From NCBI GenBank assembly GCA_963995505.1, contig OZ023185.1, positions 20,533,691 to 20,597,690 on the forward strand: 64,000 bases of DNA, read 5' to 3'. The translations under genes and the position numbers were made by a program. This stretch comes from Hypericum androsaemum (taxonomy: Eukaryota; Streptophyta; Magnoliopsida; Malpighiales; Hypericaceae). Below the pieces are notes generated by a model. That model did no database searches. It was not told the DNA's origin and saw nothing but the letters and a program-made list of their open reading frames with translations. Each line of letters opens with the position of its first letter. Positions within the stretch are counted from its first letter, which is position 1. This document shows positions 10,943 to 22,043 of the stretch, piece by piece.

Positions 10943-13900
10943 TCATTTCCAGGGATCATCCCAACCCGCAGGTCCCTCTCTCTGCACAAAATTTATGATT
11001 GCCTGCACAGCTTCGCCCGTTCGATTAGAGAGCGAGTGATTCCCGTGTTCGATCTCGACTTTCTCTGCCCCGCCCATTGCTCTGCACAATCTGCAGGCCA
11101 ACTGAATTGCTCAATCCCACGTTCTACATATCAAAACACATAATTCGCATGCATGAGAAAATTCGACGTGACGAGCATGCACATAGGACCAGTAAACAAC
11201 ACATACACCTCTCTCTTTTAGTTGTTTAGAATTGGGTTTAGAGTTTAGTCTACATCTGGATCAGTTAGGAGATGAATTGGTTAGGCTGTGATGGACTTTA
11301 TGATAGAAATTCTGTGTAATTGGCTTAGTATCATTCTTGTGAAATTTTCCAGTTGAGTTGTAATCGACAGTTATCGGAATTAACGACCCGTACAACTTCA
11401 TCTCCTACCTTCATTCTTTCCCTTTTATCAAGTAGTTTCTGTTTTCCCTTTCAATTATCCCATTTCAACCCGTTTTTAGGATTTGTACGCAACTCGAAAA
11501 GCGGCACAGAGAAGTACTAGGGAAAGATGCAAGGAGAAGAGCGGGGTATGATCACCTTTCAACCAGTGCTTTCTTATCCACATACTCTGGAACATACTCG
11601 TCCGCCATGGAGAAGATAACCTGTGGATAAAAAGTTCGAGGATGACTGACATTAGAAGATTAGCATTTTGATGGTTACTCGGGGAAGACCATGTTCTGTT
11701 AGTTGTTTGATGTCCAATTCAATTTGATTGCTTTCTATTCGAACCCATCATCAGGCAAAAAACACACACTGATGGGATAATAGCCGAACAGTTATTCTCA
11801 AATTGCAAGTGAAAAGTCATTGGTTCAACAACTTGTGTGGCAGCTACGAGTACCTGGCAAGGCGTGTTGCACATGTGCCCCAGTCTCAATCTCAGCTGGT
11901 CATCAGTAAGGTCAGAGCTAAACATGTCATCATCCCCCATGTAGGAACAAAGGGAATGATACCTGAAAATGGTAATGCATAAGGATCTCAATGTTTGTTT
12001 TTCCACAATGCAACTTGAAATGGACGAAGCTGCCCACTTTTGTTATTCCTAAAAAAAATCCCACCTGATAGCGGATATAGGAGCAGATGGATCTGCTTCC
12101 TTTGGCATCAATTCTGATCCCCGACCTTCTGCTATCATGCTTGAAGCCAAATCAATCATAGTGGCAGTTTCTGGAAGAGTCGCTCTGTATTCACGATCAC
12201 TAACTGGAGCCTGAACATTCCAAACGGAATTGTGACTGATGACTGCAAGCATCGCACAGCATTTACACCAACCGAAAGAAATAAAGTGTTACCGCAGAAA
12301 ATAATTGATTTATCCACTTATGGAACTTTGAAAAATTTGGAAGCAAAGCAAGTTTAAAGAATTAGCAAGCTTTAGAACTGGGATGAAATGTGAGAGCCCG
12401 TGACGAATAATGCAATTCACAAATGCCAACTCAGCAATAAGCACCAAACTTAAAAGTCATTTGGATTAATTAAGAAAAGAAGACAGCTCTGGTTGAGTTA
12501 ACAAATTCAAATAACTGGCTACCTGCAAGATGGCTGCACGCACTGCTCTCGAGCATGCAGCATTAGTACGCATATAATACACAATATCCTGCAATCATAC
12601 CAGGAGCACAAAAATCAATTAAGTGTTTACAGAAATTTAGTGCTCATAAGTGGACCGATGTTTCAACATAAGTTGCGATGCAGAGACTCACCTGACAACC
12701 TGTACTATGACCAAGTAAAACCACACCTTCAGAGTCTTCTTTGTTGATCAGATAACTTACCAATTGATCAAGTTCCTTGGCATCCTTTCAATACAAACAG
12801 AGCAAGATCAACTTACAATCTGAGGGAAAAGACTTATCAATAGCTGATTTGCAATAGCATTACTTGCATCAATGCAGTCCCAGGTGCTACACGAGGAAAG
12901 GCGAAACAGCATCATGAACTGTTAATGTTTTAGTGCATGCATCCTCAGCTGTTTCTAGTCTAGAACAGGGACATCTCTCAAGATGTGAAAACCAGAGGCT
13001 GAAAGGTGCATGCTCTTGGAAACACCAAATCTGTACTATTATCCATACCTCTCACCAAAAATATCTGCCATGGTAGGCGAAACAATATCTTGATACAAGA
13101 CGCTCTCTTTCTGGTGAAGGGCAATAATTTTACTGATAAGTCAAATGCCACCCAACCTTACACTATAGCTCTTTAGTGTATACACAAAAGCTATAAATTC
13201 CCGCATATAGTCTTGATCAAGAACAATCAAGAAGAGCACAATTAGTGAAGTCAAAGCTTACAGCAAGATCAGGGCATGTTTAGAGCAACTTTTGACTGGA
13301 AACCAAGTTTCTCTTGCACCTAAAATATCATGTCGAGAGACAAAAAGCCATAACAAGAGCTGGGACACAAAAGCAAGATACGAGAATGAGATGGGAAGAG
13401 ATTTACCTGCTGTAAGCTGGATGTTCCATATCCACTATAGGAGGATGTCATGAGTAGCTGAACAAGTGACCATCTCTCCTTGTACAAAGCGATTGCAAGA
13501 GGTTCCAAGTAACTGAGATTTTGGAAACAAACAATTATCAGGTCCAAGCAGGATCTGTCATTCTCAGCTACTAATCTCAGAATCAGATTGTGATACGCAA
13601 AGAACAGAAGAAAGGCAATCCTTGTCAACTAATGGCCGCAATGTACTGAAACCATCAACATGCCTAATCTGAACTCGATACATAACGCAATGAGTACAAG
13701 AAGCGGAACTGAACATACTCGGTAGCAAGGAAACCATCAGTCAATCCACCAATGAAAATGACCTGTTGCTTATAATCCCCCGTTTTAAACGCCACCTGCA
13801 CGTCGTCATGAACAAAAGCTCATAAATGGTATGCCTTAATTTTCACACATCCCCAAAACAACACACTCAGCCAGCCGAAGCACCAAATTCTCCCTTGGCT

Positions 13901-14280
13901 TCACAAATCACTCCATCAACCCCGATACTTAGTAAAGACAGCATCTTTGCTCCTATATCCGAACTGGGTAATCATCAATTTGCCAATACCCACCAACCCC
14001 TTAAAAAAGACAGCATCTTTACGACTATATCCGAAATGGGTATTGGCAAATGATCGAACACCTGGACGGGGTTGGCCCCGTACTTGAACAGTACGCCCCG
14101 GAACTGGTTCTTGCCCTTGATGGGCCCGCCACCGCCATCCTCCCCGACGTAGCTGCTGCTCTGAGACATCTTGAGACTGGACGGCCGGTCGGACCGACCC
14201 TGCACGATCCCGGACAACCACGACGAGGCTGTCGAAGGCGGCGCTGACGAAACTACGGCGGCTGCGGTCGCCGGATTCAT
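10943..14280 (-). CDS. Alpha/beta hydrolase, DUF1749/UPF0613 family (At5g19050-like)
   Basis: Nine exons join in frame to 342 residues: 14280-14062, 13795-13719, 13512-13407, 12784-12692, 12588-12523, 12210-12065, 11962-11854, 11620-11556 and 11090-10943, all with GT..AG introns. The product is a plant and fungal alpha/beta hydrolase of unknown substrate. Visible marks are VLFKYG then VAFKTGDYKQQVIFIGGLTD at the start of the fold, the nucleophile elbow GHSTG (about residue 160), a likely acid in MADEYVPEY and the likely catalytic His in HGNHSLS near the C-terminus. The protein ends GWDDPWK. I chose ATG 14280 because the apparent upstream start at 14289 is TTG. The N-terminal 55 residues are Ser/Ala/Gly-rich and not part of the fold. 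The gene is divergent to IPT5, 3.4 kb away. Family assignment is firm; the biochemical role is unknown to me. Confidence 0.9.
13930..14048. repeat. Two-unit tandem duplication inside intron 1 of the DUF1749 gene
   Basis: The segment containing GACAGCATCTTTGC..ATATCCGAACTGGGTA recurs about 74 bp downstream with a few substitutions (GACAGCATCTTTAC..ATATCCGAAATGGGTA). It lies wholly in the first intron. Confidence 0.7.
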
Positions 14281-17200
14281 ATATACCAAGTCAAAACAAA
14301 ATCCAATTAAATAAAATAGCAGAATAAATATGAATCCGGGAGTAGTTAGACCAGTGTCCTTGTCTCCGGATTTTTTTACTAGGCTGGTGCTACAGTACTA
14401 AAAATTTATCAAAAAAGAGTTTCGGATAAAAGTTTTCTAAATATGATGTCAATGTCCGACTAATACTCACATCTTGACATCGACAAAATAATTCGTATCT
14501 TAATTTATCCGAGTGAAAAATTTGTATCTTTATTCCAAGATACGAGTTTATTTTGTGATAGGCCGAATTGTACATCATATTTAAAAAAAATTTATCCCGG
14601 AAATCTTTGGTATTGCTGCGCCATTTTAGTAAAAAATCCCTGTCTCCCGGCCCCTTACCTGAGCTGGGCTGTTTTATCCACGCGCCTGTTAGTCAGCGCG
14701 TGGACCGGGGAGTTTGCGATGCTTGTCTTGTGCCCCTTTCCGCGCGTGGTGGTGTTTGATTTCCTGCCGGGTCTTCCCCATTATTGGGATATGCCCAATC
14801 TATCCCCGTTGTTGATCTTGGGCTTCTATTGGGCCTACAGTACACTGGTTTTTAGCCCAAAGAAACAGGACCGTGAGCCCAACAATTATTCTTATTGGTG
14901 TGATTATTTATAAATGTGAAAATTTTATGTTTATAAAAACTTAAGTGCATTCAGGTTATATATGTATATAAATACATACTCCATGATTAGTGAATAGAAT
15001 CCGTAAATTTTGGTTATCTCATACAGGTAATCAGGTTGGCGTCAACTTCTTTTCTCTCATTGGAAAAAAATATAATCACCCACCACGACGACAATATTTG
15101 TGGAGAAGTTGTTTACCGGAAAGCATGTGGCAAAAAAAAAATCCCCTTTTAATCATGGAGCTAAATTTTCTAACGAGCAACTAGCTATTTTTGTTTAATT
15201 ATAATCAGGGTCCTATTTGATGCTAATTGCTAACTTTTTTTTATACCGCCGGGTATTTGAACTTCTGCTAAAATACAATCACTCCTGGTTAAAATCAGTA
15301 GGAAAAAACTGCGGCAAAAAAAATTCGATCGTTAGTATTGCATAACATAATTCTTGCAAAGTGAAAATTTCACACATTATTATACCTATCAAAAATTGAT
15401 CTCTAAATTTTCGTTAATTTATATACGTCTTATTTTATTAATACCTTTTAAAAAGTTTATTAATTGGTGCCAATGATGAACGGAAAGAACCTCCAAATTT
15501 CCTAATTTCGCCTTTTCCTTGGCGCGACATTTATTGGCGCCTGACCAAGACCCGTTGATGTCCATCAAGAATATAATGGTTCCTTCATTCCTTAAAAGCC
15601 TCATTGGACCACGAACTAGCCTTTTTAATTTCGGGTAGGGGCTTCCATTTAAAAGAAAGTAACAATGTTTTTTAGAATACCAAGGACATCTTCCCTTAGC
15701 TTTTGATTTAACTACTATACACTATGATAATATATATACTCTGACAACTAATAATTATTTAAGTTGTTATAATTTAACTAAATATTTTGAGTTCAAGCAA
15801 TTAATAACATTTATTAGGACTACTTTGTTACTATTGAAAGATCTCTTTTCTTGAAAAGTGCTATTCAAAAATCTTAATGATTCAAATCTAAATTAATCAT
15901 TCTAACTGATTTCTAAAAAAACTAGGGTGTAACCTTTCAATGCAGAATTTAAATTATGTAGTAATAAATGATGTTACATATACATACATTCTTTTTTCAG
16001 TGATAATGATGGTATATATACGTTGCACACGTGACATGAGTTGGTCCGCCTCTGCTGGAATATGAACATAAATATGTCAAATGATTATTATTAGTGCGAT
16101 GTTAAAAAAAAAGATTATTGTTAGTGCGCTTTAAGACAAGTCAAATGTTTAGTGCCTTAAAGTAATAGGTGCGTGGCGAAGTACTTGTCTATTCAAACGA
16201 AACTCATCTTACTAAAATTTATACAGATTTTGATTTTATCAACGTGTCATGACATGAAAGATCGTGCGACGTGTGATTGACTATTTCACCTAAAATTTTA
16301 AAATAATAGGTTGATGTAGGAGTCTAACAACTCATTAATCTCAACATATTCTTTAAAAAAACAAAGATCGCTTTACACATATTTTCTTAGGGTGCTTTAA
16401 CGGTTTAAATTTTAGTGATTATATTGATATGGCGTCTCAGGATGAAATTTAAAGGAAAATAATTGTTATAAAATGATGATAACCATATTAACATTAATCT
16501 AAGGTCATCTCAGTTTTGGACTTTAGAACGAATAATTTGAGTCCCTACTTTTTACACATTTTCCCATCCATAGGCTGTCTTTATCATGTTCTTTTTGAAC
16601 CCTAAATTGTTTAGCAAGTTTGGTGCCACACTAAGAATTTTAAATGATAGACAAAAAGTTAGCCTTTTGGCTTAAAGACAAGCACCACAACAAAGCAAAA
16701 CAATTTAGGTTTCAAAGATGTTAATTATCTAAAGAGACCAAAACATAAGGAAAATAGAAAAAGTGGGTCATGTGAAGGCCCACCAGTCTAATAACAGCTA
16801 GCTGATTTTTCTTAGCAAGGCAAAGCTGATTATTATTATGTGTAGGGTAGGCCCCGCATATAGAAACATCAATTTGTAAACTCTTTTACAAATTAACGGG
16901 CGTGCGAGACCTTTATGCATTGTATAAATAGTAAAAAAATTAGGTTCAAATCGTATGAACTAATTGAGAGTTGGCCTAGTTGAATCTGAACATTCGTTGA
17001 CATGGTACTTGGGGTAGGGTTCACCAAAAAATGTTGTTCTGAGAATTTTCCCATGCATCAAGGGCTACTTGAAATTTCCCAGACCAGAATGTAAACCTAT
17101 AAAAAGTTGGCGAAATTTAAATATTATTTGTAGCCCCTTCCCCTTCTTTTTACATGAGCCGTGCAAGTGCAGCCAGTATCTGTCGCCTTAGCCTCTTATT

Positions 17201-17326
17201 AATAATCTGATCCCCATATAGTACTATAATATATTTTAAGATCATAAAGAGTCATTTATAATATAGTACTATAAGTGATTTAGCTCTACTTACAGGTCCT
17301 TGTCACACTTATCATAACCTTCTTAG

Positions 17327-17368
<42 letters not shown>

Positions 17369-17711
17369 GGGTTTATAGGCATAGAAGATGCACAACCCAC
17401 CCCATTAGCCCATATTCTTAACTCTAACCCCAATTCTCCACCTTCTCAATTTCTCTCCTCTTCAATTGCATCCCCACTTGTTCCTTTCAATAAAGCCGAA
17501 TATTTGATATCATCAATTTAAGGTATGGTACATGATTACAAACTTCGTACGGTAATTTAGTTGACTAATCTAATTTAAAACCGGACAATGAGTTCAAAAA
17601 CTATTAGAATTTTATAGTACAATGCAATCCAACTTGTTCTATCTTCAATAGTCTCATTAAATTTCACTTGTGAACAGGAGAAAACAAAAGCTCAATATTT
17701 ATAACAGAATA
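14281..17711. promoter_or_regulatory. Intergenic region between the divergent hydrolase and IPT5 genes
   Basis: These 3.4 kb hold no convincing coding region. The part next to IPT5 has a (CT)n run at 17327-17348 passing directly into (AT)10 at 17349-17368. The latter could serve as a TATA element about 340 bp before the IPT5 start codon, with a CT-rich stretch at 17440-17480 in the presumed leader. The rest is AT-rich with no repeat structure I can name. Confidence 0.45.
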
Positions 17712-18722
17712 ATGAAGCTCTCGATAACATGCACTTACAAGCTGGAAGTCCCGCCCCGTGTGGGCTCTTCAATGGCCGTGAACGTGCCTCCCCGCTACTT
17801 CCGCCGGAAAGAGAAGGCCGTCTTCGTTGTGGGCTCCACCGGGACCGGGAAGTCGAGGCTGGCCATTGACCTGGCCACTCGGTTCCCGGCGGAGATCATC
17901 AACTGCGACAAGATTCAGGTCCACATGGGGCTTGATATTGCTACCAACAAGGTGATGGAGGAGGAGAAGCGCGGGGTACCCCACCACTTGTTAGGCAAAA
18001 TAGACCCTAATGCTCAATTCACCGCAGATGACTTTAGCAGTCACGCGTCAGCGGTGACAGAATCATTGCTGACAAGTGACAAGCTGCCGATCATCGCGGG
18101 TGGATCAAACTCTTTCATCGAGGCTCTTGCCATTGATGATCCCGAATTCCGGACGAGGTACGATTGTTGTTTTCTTTGGATGGACGTCCCATTGCCCGTG
18201 CTTCATTCGTTGGTATCAGAACGAGTTGATCGGATGGTAGAGGCCGGGTTGGTGAACGAGGTGAGACAAATGTTTGACTTCAATAACACCGACTATTCAC
18301 AAGGGATCAGACGTGCAATTGGGGTCCCCGAATTGGATTATTACTTACGCAACGAGGCGTTCATGGGTCCCACGAATCGTGCCAAGGTTCTTGAGAGGGC
18401 TATTGCAAAAATCAAGGAGAACACCTGCTTGCTGGCTAGTCGCCAGTTGCAAAAGATCCACAAGCTTCGCAGCCGATGTATATGGAATATGCATCGAATT
18501 GATGCCACCGAGGTCTTCCTGAGGAGGGGAACGGACGCTGAAGAGGCTTGGGACAAGCTTATTGCGGGGCCCAACACCCTGATCGTCGACCAGTTCTTGA
18601 ATGATCACAGCCAGGTGTCTCCAGTTGATCACGTCCCCTCCCTTGACTCGGTTGCTGCGGCCGACAAAGTCGGATTACCATCTTTGGTCCCGGTCATGGC
18701 GGCCGCGGCAGCCACATGGTAA
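17712..18722 (+). CDS. IPT5: Adenylate isopentenyltransferase, IPT5-like (cytokinin biosynthesis)
   Basis: A single exon encodes 336 residues. The enzyme transfers a dimethylallyl group to the N6 of ATP or ADP, the first step of isopentenyladenine and zeatin cytokinin synthesis, generally in plastids. The P-loop GSTGTGKSRLAIDLATRFP lies near residues 40-58. It is followed by INCDKIQVHMGLDIATNK, GVPHHLLG, the substrate-binding PIIAGGSNSFIEAL, RYDCCFLWMDV, and the IRRAIGVPELDYYL and IKENTCLLASRQLQKI segments typical of IPT5/IPT7 rather than tRNA-type IPTs. No introns is normal for this subfamily. The frame is open upstream to 17670, but that codon is GTG, so ATG 17712 is the start. INCDK has Cys where homologues usually have Ser. 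An Ala-rich tail replaces the usual C-terminus. IPT5 rather than a close paralogue is my best guess. Confidence 0.92.
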   Translation: MKLSITCTYKLEVPPRVGSSMAVNVPPRYFRRKEKAVFVVGSTGTGKSRLAIDLATRFPAEIINCDKIQVHMGLDIATNKVMEEEKRGVPHHLLGKIDPNAQFTADDFSSHASAVTESLLTSDKLPIIAGGSNSFIEALAIDDPEFRTRYDCCFLWMDVPLPVLHSLVSERVDRMVEAGLVNEVRQMFDFNNTDYSQGIRRAIGVPELDYYLRNEAFMGPTNRAKVLERAIAKIKENTCLLASRQLQKIHKLRSRCIWNMHRIDATEVFLRRGTDAEEAWDKLIAGPNTLIVDQFLNDHSQVSPVDHVPSLDSVAAADKVGLPSLVPVMAAAAATW

Positions 18723-19120
18723 GGCAAGGGTCCAACAATTTATTGGCAATAAACAATGTGGCCCGGAAAACAAAATGACGCCTTTTATTCGTTTCTCAAT
18801 ACAATTTTGCGACTTGTATAAGGTTTACTACTGTAAAATAAATAAAGGGTGAGAGAAAATTTGAAAAAAAGTGCTTGTTGTCTTCGAATGTGCAATTTGA
18901 TTGGCGGCTCCGGACAGCTTGTGGAGTATCAGTACTAGTGTGTGCGCGCCTGCATTAATGCAATTTGCAGTTGCAACGTTTCTAGATATTCCTGTACTTT
19001 CTTTCCCTGGCAGTCATCTAATATTCGTACACTCACTCACTTGTTAGCTCGGTCAATCTTTCTCTCTCGGTGTCTAATGCATTCCATCATATGATAATAA
19101 TCAAAGCATGTCAAAAATTA

Positions 19121-19252
19121 AAGCATGTCAAAAATTAACAGGTTTCGTATCAGTTGTCACGTATTCTTGGTCCCTCAAAAAAAAAATTTACTGTACAAAG
19201 AACCAAGAATACGTGACAACTGATACAAACCCGTTAATTTTTGACATGCTTT
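19121..19252. repeat. Near-perfect inverted repeat (hairpin) downstream of IPT5
   Basis: Arms at 19121-19170 and 19203-19252 are each 50 bp and pair almost completely around a 32-bp loop containing an A run. An extra 18-bp direct copy of the arm end sits at about 19103-19120. Only the right-arm sequence recurs in duplication copy B (near 33947-34000). The left arm therefore looks like a later inverted duplication. Transcribed, it would form a long RNA hairpin about 400 bp past the IPT5 stop. Confidence 0.8.
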
Positions 19253-20186
19253 GATTGACAGTACGAGATCGAATGAAACACGGTTGCGGATTATACTGCG
19301 AAATTCTCACCCTCCCATTAATTGTGCATCGTATATTTGCAAAATGGAAATGGGAATCTTGAAAAAATGACAAAAGGAACGTGTATTTATAGTGTGACTT
19401 TCATGGAATTTTGTCAATTTCAAGCCACACGTACCAATGGAATTATTTAAAAGGTTGGCTTTAAGCCTTTATGCCCGAGGCACTTGCAATCCTTCAAGTC
19501 AAGTTAAAGGGCTTGGACCCACATCAGAAATCAGACGTGGATGCCTTGTGTGACCTCAAACCGCCAATTAACTATTGTATTCAATCCATCGATTAATCAA
19601 AGTTCGAGTTTTTTAGAATGATACATAGTGGTAGATTTAAAAATTAGACTACAATTATGGAAAATAAAAAATAAAAATGATAAAAGACGTACAATTTGTT
19701 AACGTAGTTTGTCAAACTGACTACTTAGGGACGCTCCCGAACTAGAATTTTTTCACTTTTTCCAAAATATACTATTACAATGACAACATCGGATATTTAT
19801 AGAAAAAAGATGCAACCCTAGTACCGATATTATGGATTCGAGTCTATAACCCAACAGATTTCAGTACAATTACATTCATATTATTCGAAAAATGAAACTT
19901 TTAGTTACATTGAAACCATTTGATCTAATTTGCTTTGGGTATGTACAATTGGTGATTAGCGATTGTACGTACAACCTTCCATGGTGTAACGTACTTGTGC
20001 ACAATCGGTGTTGTGACTAATAACATTATTTTACGCATAGAAAAATTGATATAATTTTCGTTGATACCATTTTACTGCTCATTTGAGGAACTTACTTGGC
20101 ATGCGCCATGCAGCCACCAAATGAGGAGGTGCTTCATGAGTGCCTCAGTTAACCATCAATATCATGTGGTGGTACGTACATTAAAG

Positions 20187-21445
20187 TGTTAGCAAGAATA
20201 TTAGTAAATAATGGTTTAACCACGAGTATATAAATGGTAAGCAATATGAAAGTATAGAGTAAGAATATGCTCACGATCACACTTCGAGCTAAGTGTGTGA
20301 GACGTCGTCTTCTAAGTACGAACTTCGGATGCAATCCTGGACGAGGCCACAGTTTAACCGTGTGCCCTTAAACTCTTATTACCCGCCTATGTGCTTCAGG
20401 CCTCCGGGGTAAGAGAGTTTCCAAGGTACAACGCCCAACCTCGTGTACAAGAAGGAAGCATTTCCGTACACCTTTCGAACCTTTCGTAGCCTTAGAACTC
20501 CGACTCAAAGAAAGTGAGAAATGCTATGCTATGGAGGGAGAAGTAGAGAGCTCAAGGAAGAGTGAGAGCTGGGATGATTTGGAATGAAGGAGGTGGGCTC
20601 CTTCTATAGGCAGCCTTGGACTTCCAACAGCCAAATTCGAATTTAATAGGGCCATTAACCCACCCATTAAATGGGCTGTTACAAGACCCATAAAACCCCC
20701 ATATTTACTAGGCTGTTATCCCATTTATTGGCTTGAATTTAAATTCAAAGCCATCTGGAAGGTGAAGAAGGTTCCAGAGTGTGGGCTTGTCCAAACGGAA
20801 GTCCAAGAAGCCCAGAGGACTTTTTGGGCCTCGGATCGCTACAACAAGTCCGGCCCAGTTCTAAAAAGATAAAGCCCTGGAACCTGGAACAATTCCCACA
20901 AACCCACAATCCCGCAACCCGCAACCCGCAACCGCACCCGAGCCCGAGCCCGAGCCCGAGCCCGGTCCGGCCCGGGACGGGGAGGGGCGGGGCGCGCGCA
21001 CGTGCGTGCGTGCCGAGCCGAGCCGAGCCGGACGGACGGACGGACGGCGCGAGAAGCCTCTCCCTTCTCCACCAGTTTACCCATGCTAGACTTCTAGTCC
21101 TTTATAAACTTGTCTCAGCATGGTGCGCTAACCAATGTGAGATTGTGCTTATTTTAATAACAACCATACCACTTTAAAGCCAATTTTTATTCACCCCGAG
21201 AATTGGATTTTCGCAAGTGTTATACATCGTTACGAAGCTCTATCAACGAGCTTCGTATTGATCTCACAAACACTCAAAATCAATTGGTGTGACCTTCAAT
21301 TAAATTAGCTCAAAGTTGCCCACTAATTATTTAGTTATTATATTTAATTAGGATTCTCTCTCTAATTAAATATTTGGGCCAAAGCCCAATACACTCACTT
21401 GTATTGGGCCATCTCTTCCTTGGTTAATAAACCAATTCTCCAACA
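20187..21445 (-). repeat. 3' LTR of Copia-2 (left end)
   Basis: The 1259-bp repeat runs from TGTTAGCAAG to CTCCAACA on the plus strand. On the minus strand a TTTATAAAGG box near 21095-21110 could be the promoter. Just downstream in transcription sense are GC-rich simple repeats (about 20930-21050). A plus-strand AATCCCCCATATG at 21446 is the complement of the polypurine tract. Confidence 0.92.
20930..21050. repeat. GC-rich simple repeats inside the Copia-2 LTR
   Basis: Successive short tandem runs occur: CCCGCAA, GAGCCC (about four), GTGC, GCCGA (three) and GGAC (four). The other LTR has the same runs at about 27490-27640 with different copy numbers, for example one more GCCGA and extra CGCACC units. 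This accounts for most of the length difference between the LTRs and suggests slippage. Confidence 0.8.
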
Positions 21446-22043
21446 ATCCCCCATATGAATGCAAATTGGCTTATATATGATATGAGCTACCAATGCTACA
21501 TGCAACTTGGAGTTCTGCGAGAATTTGTTGCATCAGGAAAGGTGGTTGAAAGCCTTGAACCTTCCTTAGTGAAATACCTTCGGATATACTTGCCAACCAG
21601 TGGACGCGATGCCTTGAACTGTTCGGCGTTTCATGTATACCAAGACAAAGGTACTCACACAACTCCTTCTCAAACCACTACTTGGTTCTTTCGTTGTTGT
21701 CCATTTTGGCCCTGGACTGCCTTGGAAACTTCATCGAATGCTCTAAAGATTTAGCCCTTAACTCATCTCATAGAAGCGGCCCCTTCACATTCGATATAGG
21801 TGATCTCTTATAAGGAGTATCCTGCCATACCCTGCTTATATATATACTCGAAGTATAAGGATCATTAAAAGCTTAAAGCTTAACCTTCACATGGACAGGT
21901 CTATCACTCTTCCATCATAGGAATAGGCAAGGAACTCAATTTCCCGAGTGCTTTGTTCAACCCTAGCCTCACAATTCGGTTGTCCCTTTGAACCTGCAGA
22001 TCAAGATTTACGATCCAGGTTGGGTTGCCATCATGGGTTTATG

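Noticed and set aside
14281..14289. Start of the DUF1749 hydrolase at 14289
   Set aside because: That codon is TTG. The first ATG in frame is at 14280.
17670..17711. N-terminal extension of the IPT5-like protein
   Set aside because: The upstream in-frame codon at 17670 is GTG, not ATG. The protein from 17712 has the normal family length.
20149..20334. 61-codon minus-strand frame with a hydrophobic segment, present in both Copia-2 LTRs
   Set aside because: It is preserved simply because the LTRs are near-identical. There is no evidence of a start context or of conservation outside the LTR.
20779..21177. Open frames through the GC-rich part of the Copia-2 LTRs (also 27360-27690)
   Set aside because: They translate simple repeats into Pro/Ser/Glu or Arg/Ala runs and differ between the two LTRs by repeat count.
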